From: Planctomycetota bacterium | GTDB taxonomy: Bacteria; Planctomycetota; UBA1135; UBA2386 | Reading direction: 5' to 3' | Assembly (NCBI GenBank): GCA_016794485.1 | Contig: JAEUHV010000223.1 | Location: 1-38,621, forward strand | DNA: 38,621 nucleotides | In this document: one piece after another, positions 37,974 through 38,621 of the stretch | Layout of the letters: each line of letters starts with the position of its first letter | Numbering within the stretch: the first letter of the stretch is position 1 | Program-made: the position numbers and the translations under genes | Notes under the pieces: model-generated | Database searches by the model: none | What the model saw: only the letters and a program-made list of their open reading frames with translations | What the model was told of the DNA's origin: nothing

Positions 37974-38621
37974 ATGACCAACCTGCCTTCGCCGACATCC
38001 CCCGAGCAACCTTCTCGTCCCGAAGCCGGCAAGCCGGACCTGCCGCTCACCGGTTGGCCCGAGGGCGGCGTGCCGACGCCCGTGGTCGATGCGTTGAGCG
38101 ACCAGGACCTCGAAGCCCTGAACCGTCTGTTGCCGTGGCGCTGTTTCACCATCGACGGCCGCGGCCGGCGGTTCGGCGACGCGGCGTGGGTCGGCAAGCG
38201 CGGCAAGCCGCAGGCGATCCCGGATGCGCGCATCGTCGACATGGACCGCGCGTTCACGCTCGCCGGCAAGCACGTGCTCGAGATCGGTTGCTTCGAAGGC
38301 GTGCACACCATCGCCTTGTGCCAGCGCGCCGCGAAGGTGACCGCGATCGATTCGCGCGTCGAAAACGTGGTCAAGACCACGGTGCGCTGCGCGATGTTCC
38401 ACCAGCACCCTGCGGTCGGTGTCTGCGACGTAGAGAACGAAGCCCAGGTGGCCCAGCTGCCCGCGGTCGACCTCGTACACCACGTCGGAGTGCTGTACCA
38501 CCTGAAGGACCCGGTCGTGCACCTGCAGCGCCTCGCCGCCAAGGTGAAGCAGGGCATGCTGCTCGATACGCACGTTGCCCCGGCAGCGACGGCGACCCAC
38601 AGCTACAGCAGTGGCGGTCGC
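37974..38621 (+). CDS. Class I SAM-dependent methyltransferase (3' partial)
   Basis: The 216 codons visible run off the window. After a Pro-rich N-terminus (~25 residues) comes PWRCFTIDGRGRRFGDAAW and a Rossmann methyltransferase: motif I VLEIGCFEGVHTIALC, motif II VTAIDSRVENV, then AMFHQHPAVGVCDVEN and the post-motif DLVHHVGVLYHLKDPVVHL. The V-L-Y-H-L-x-x-P stretch resembles CmoB-like/DUF1698 enzymes that modify tRNA wobble uridine, but related sugar and lipid methyltransferases share it; the substrate is undetermined. ATG 37974 lies 73 bases after the selenoprotein stop; GCACCA/TGGTGC (37947-37952, 37964-37969) forms a small inverted repeat upstream. Confidence 0.8.
   Translation, partial: MTNLPSPTSPEQPSRPEAGKPDLPLTGWPEGGVPTPVVDALSDQDLEALNRLLPWRCFTIDGRGRRFGDAAWVGKRGKPQAIPDARIVDMDRAFTLAGKHVLEIGCFEGVHTIALCQRAAKVTAIDSRVENVVKTTVRCAMFHQHPAVGVCDVENEAQVAQLPAVDLVHHVGVLYHLKDPVVHLQRLAAKVKQGMLLDTHVAPAATATHSYSSGGR

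Noticed and set aside
1..38621. CRISPR array, rRNA operon, insertion sequence or prophage
   Set aside because: No regularly spaced repeats, rRNA-like conserved stretches, transposase/integrase genes or phage structural genes were seen.

Overview
This is about 38.6 kb of GC-rich, gene-dense bacterial chromosome. It has no rRNA or tRNA gene that I can support, no CRISPR array and no transposase. The cell looks diderm: there is an OprB-type outer-membrane porin ending in Phe, several lipobox lipoproteins, a YceI-type periplasmic protein and a LolA-like domain. The mix (type II methionine aminopeptidase, WbsX-like and GT4 sugar enzymes, NTP/NDP-exchange transporter, short Clp_N protein, very large orphan membrane protein) suggests a GC-rich member of the Planctomycetota or a neighbouring phylum. 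That is inference; no marker gene here fixes the taxonomy.

Layout. 1-4.6 kb: the 3' part of a ChaN-like haem-binding/PDZ protein, a Sel1-repeat lipoprotein, a DUF4287/SRPBCC-type protein, leucine dehydrogenase, and a secreted charged protein. 4.6-8 kb: a minus-strand operon of 2-amino-3-ketobutyrate CoA ligase, an archaeal-type methionine aminopeptidase and a GT4 glycosyltransferase. 8-14.7 kb: two small lipoproteins, a hotdog thioesterase, a secreted orphan, a TetR regulator, a stand-alone Clp_N protein with a strong terminator, a secreted glucose/sorbosone dehydrogenase-like protein, and a dinB gene broken by a one-base frameshift. 14.7-20.5 kb: a coupled ATP-grasp ligase/zinc-peptidase pair, RidA, an OprB porin flanked by 45-bp direct repeats, a TMEM175-like channel and a WbsX-like protein. 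20.6-28.4 kb: an ECF sigma factor with a coupled membrane anti-sigma/LolA-like protein, a 1185-residue protein with a voltage-sensor-like module but no pore, a GT-C-like membrane protein, YceI and an orphan membrane protein. 28.4-38.6 kb: an EamA exporter, an NTT-type transporter, an RlmL-like rRNA methyltransferase, a radical SAM protein with a separately encoded SPASM domain, an orphan NuoF-like flavoprotein, a Kv-type potassium channel coupled to a trypsin-like lipoprotein, a selenocysteine-containing thioredoxin-like protein, and a truncated SAM methyltransferase.

The main discovery is the gene at 36788-37900. An in-frame TGA replaces the first Cys of the thioredoxin WCGPC motif (W-TGA-G-P-C). 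The reading frame stays open for 108 more codons through the rest of the fold, and a 7-bp hairpin with a GGUC loop lies 31 nt after the TGA. This is what a bacterial selenoprotein with its SECIS element should look like; ordinary gene calling would split it into two defective ORFs.

A second window-wide pattern is a TA-containing -10-like hexamer placed about 6-11 nt before the start codon of many genes, often exactly 7 nt. This predicts leaderless or nearly leaderless mRNAs. Several pairs overlap by ATGA or GTGA (sigma/anti-sigma, peptidase/ATP-grasp, radical SAM/SPASM, channel/protease, Kbl/MetAP), which implies coupled translation and shared function.
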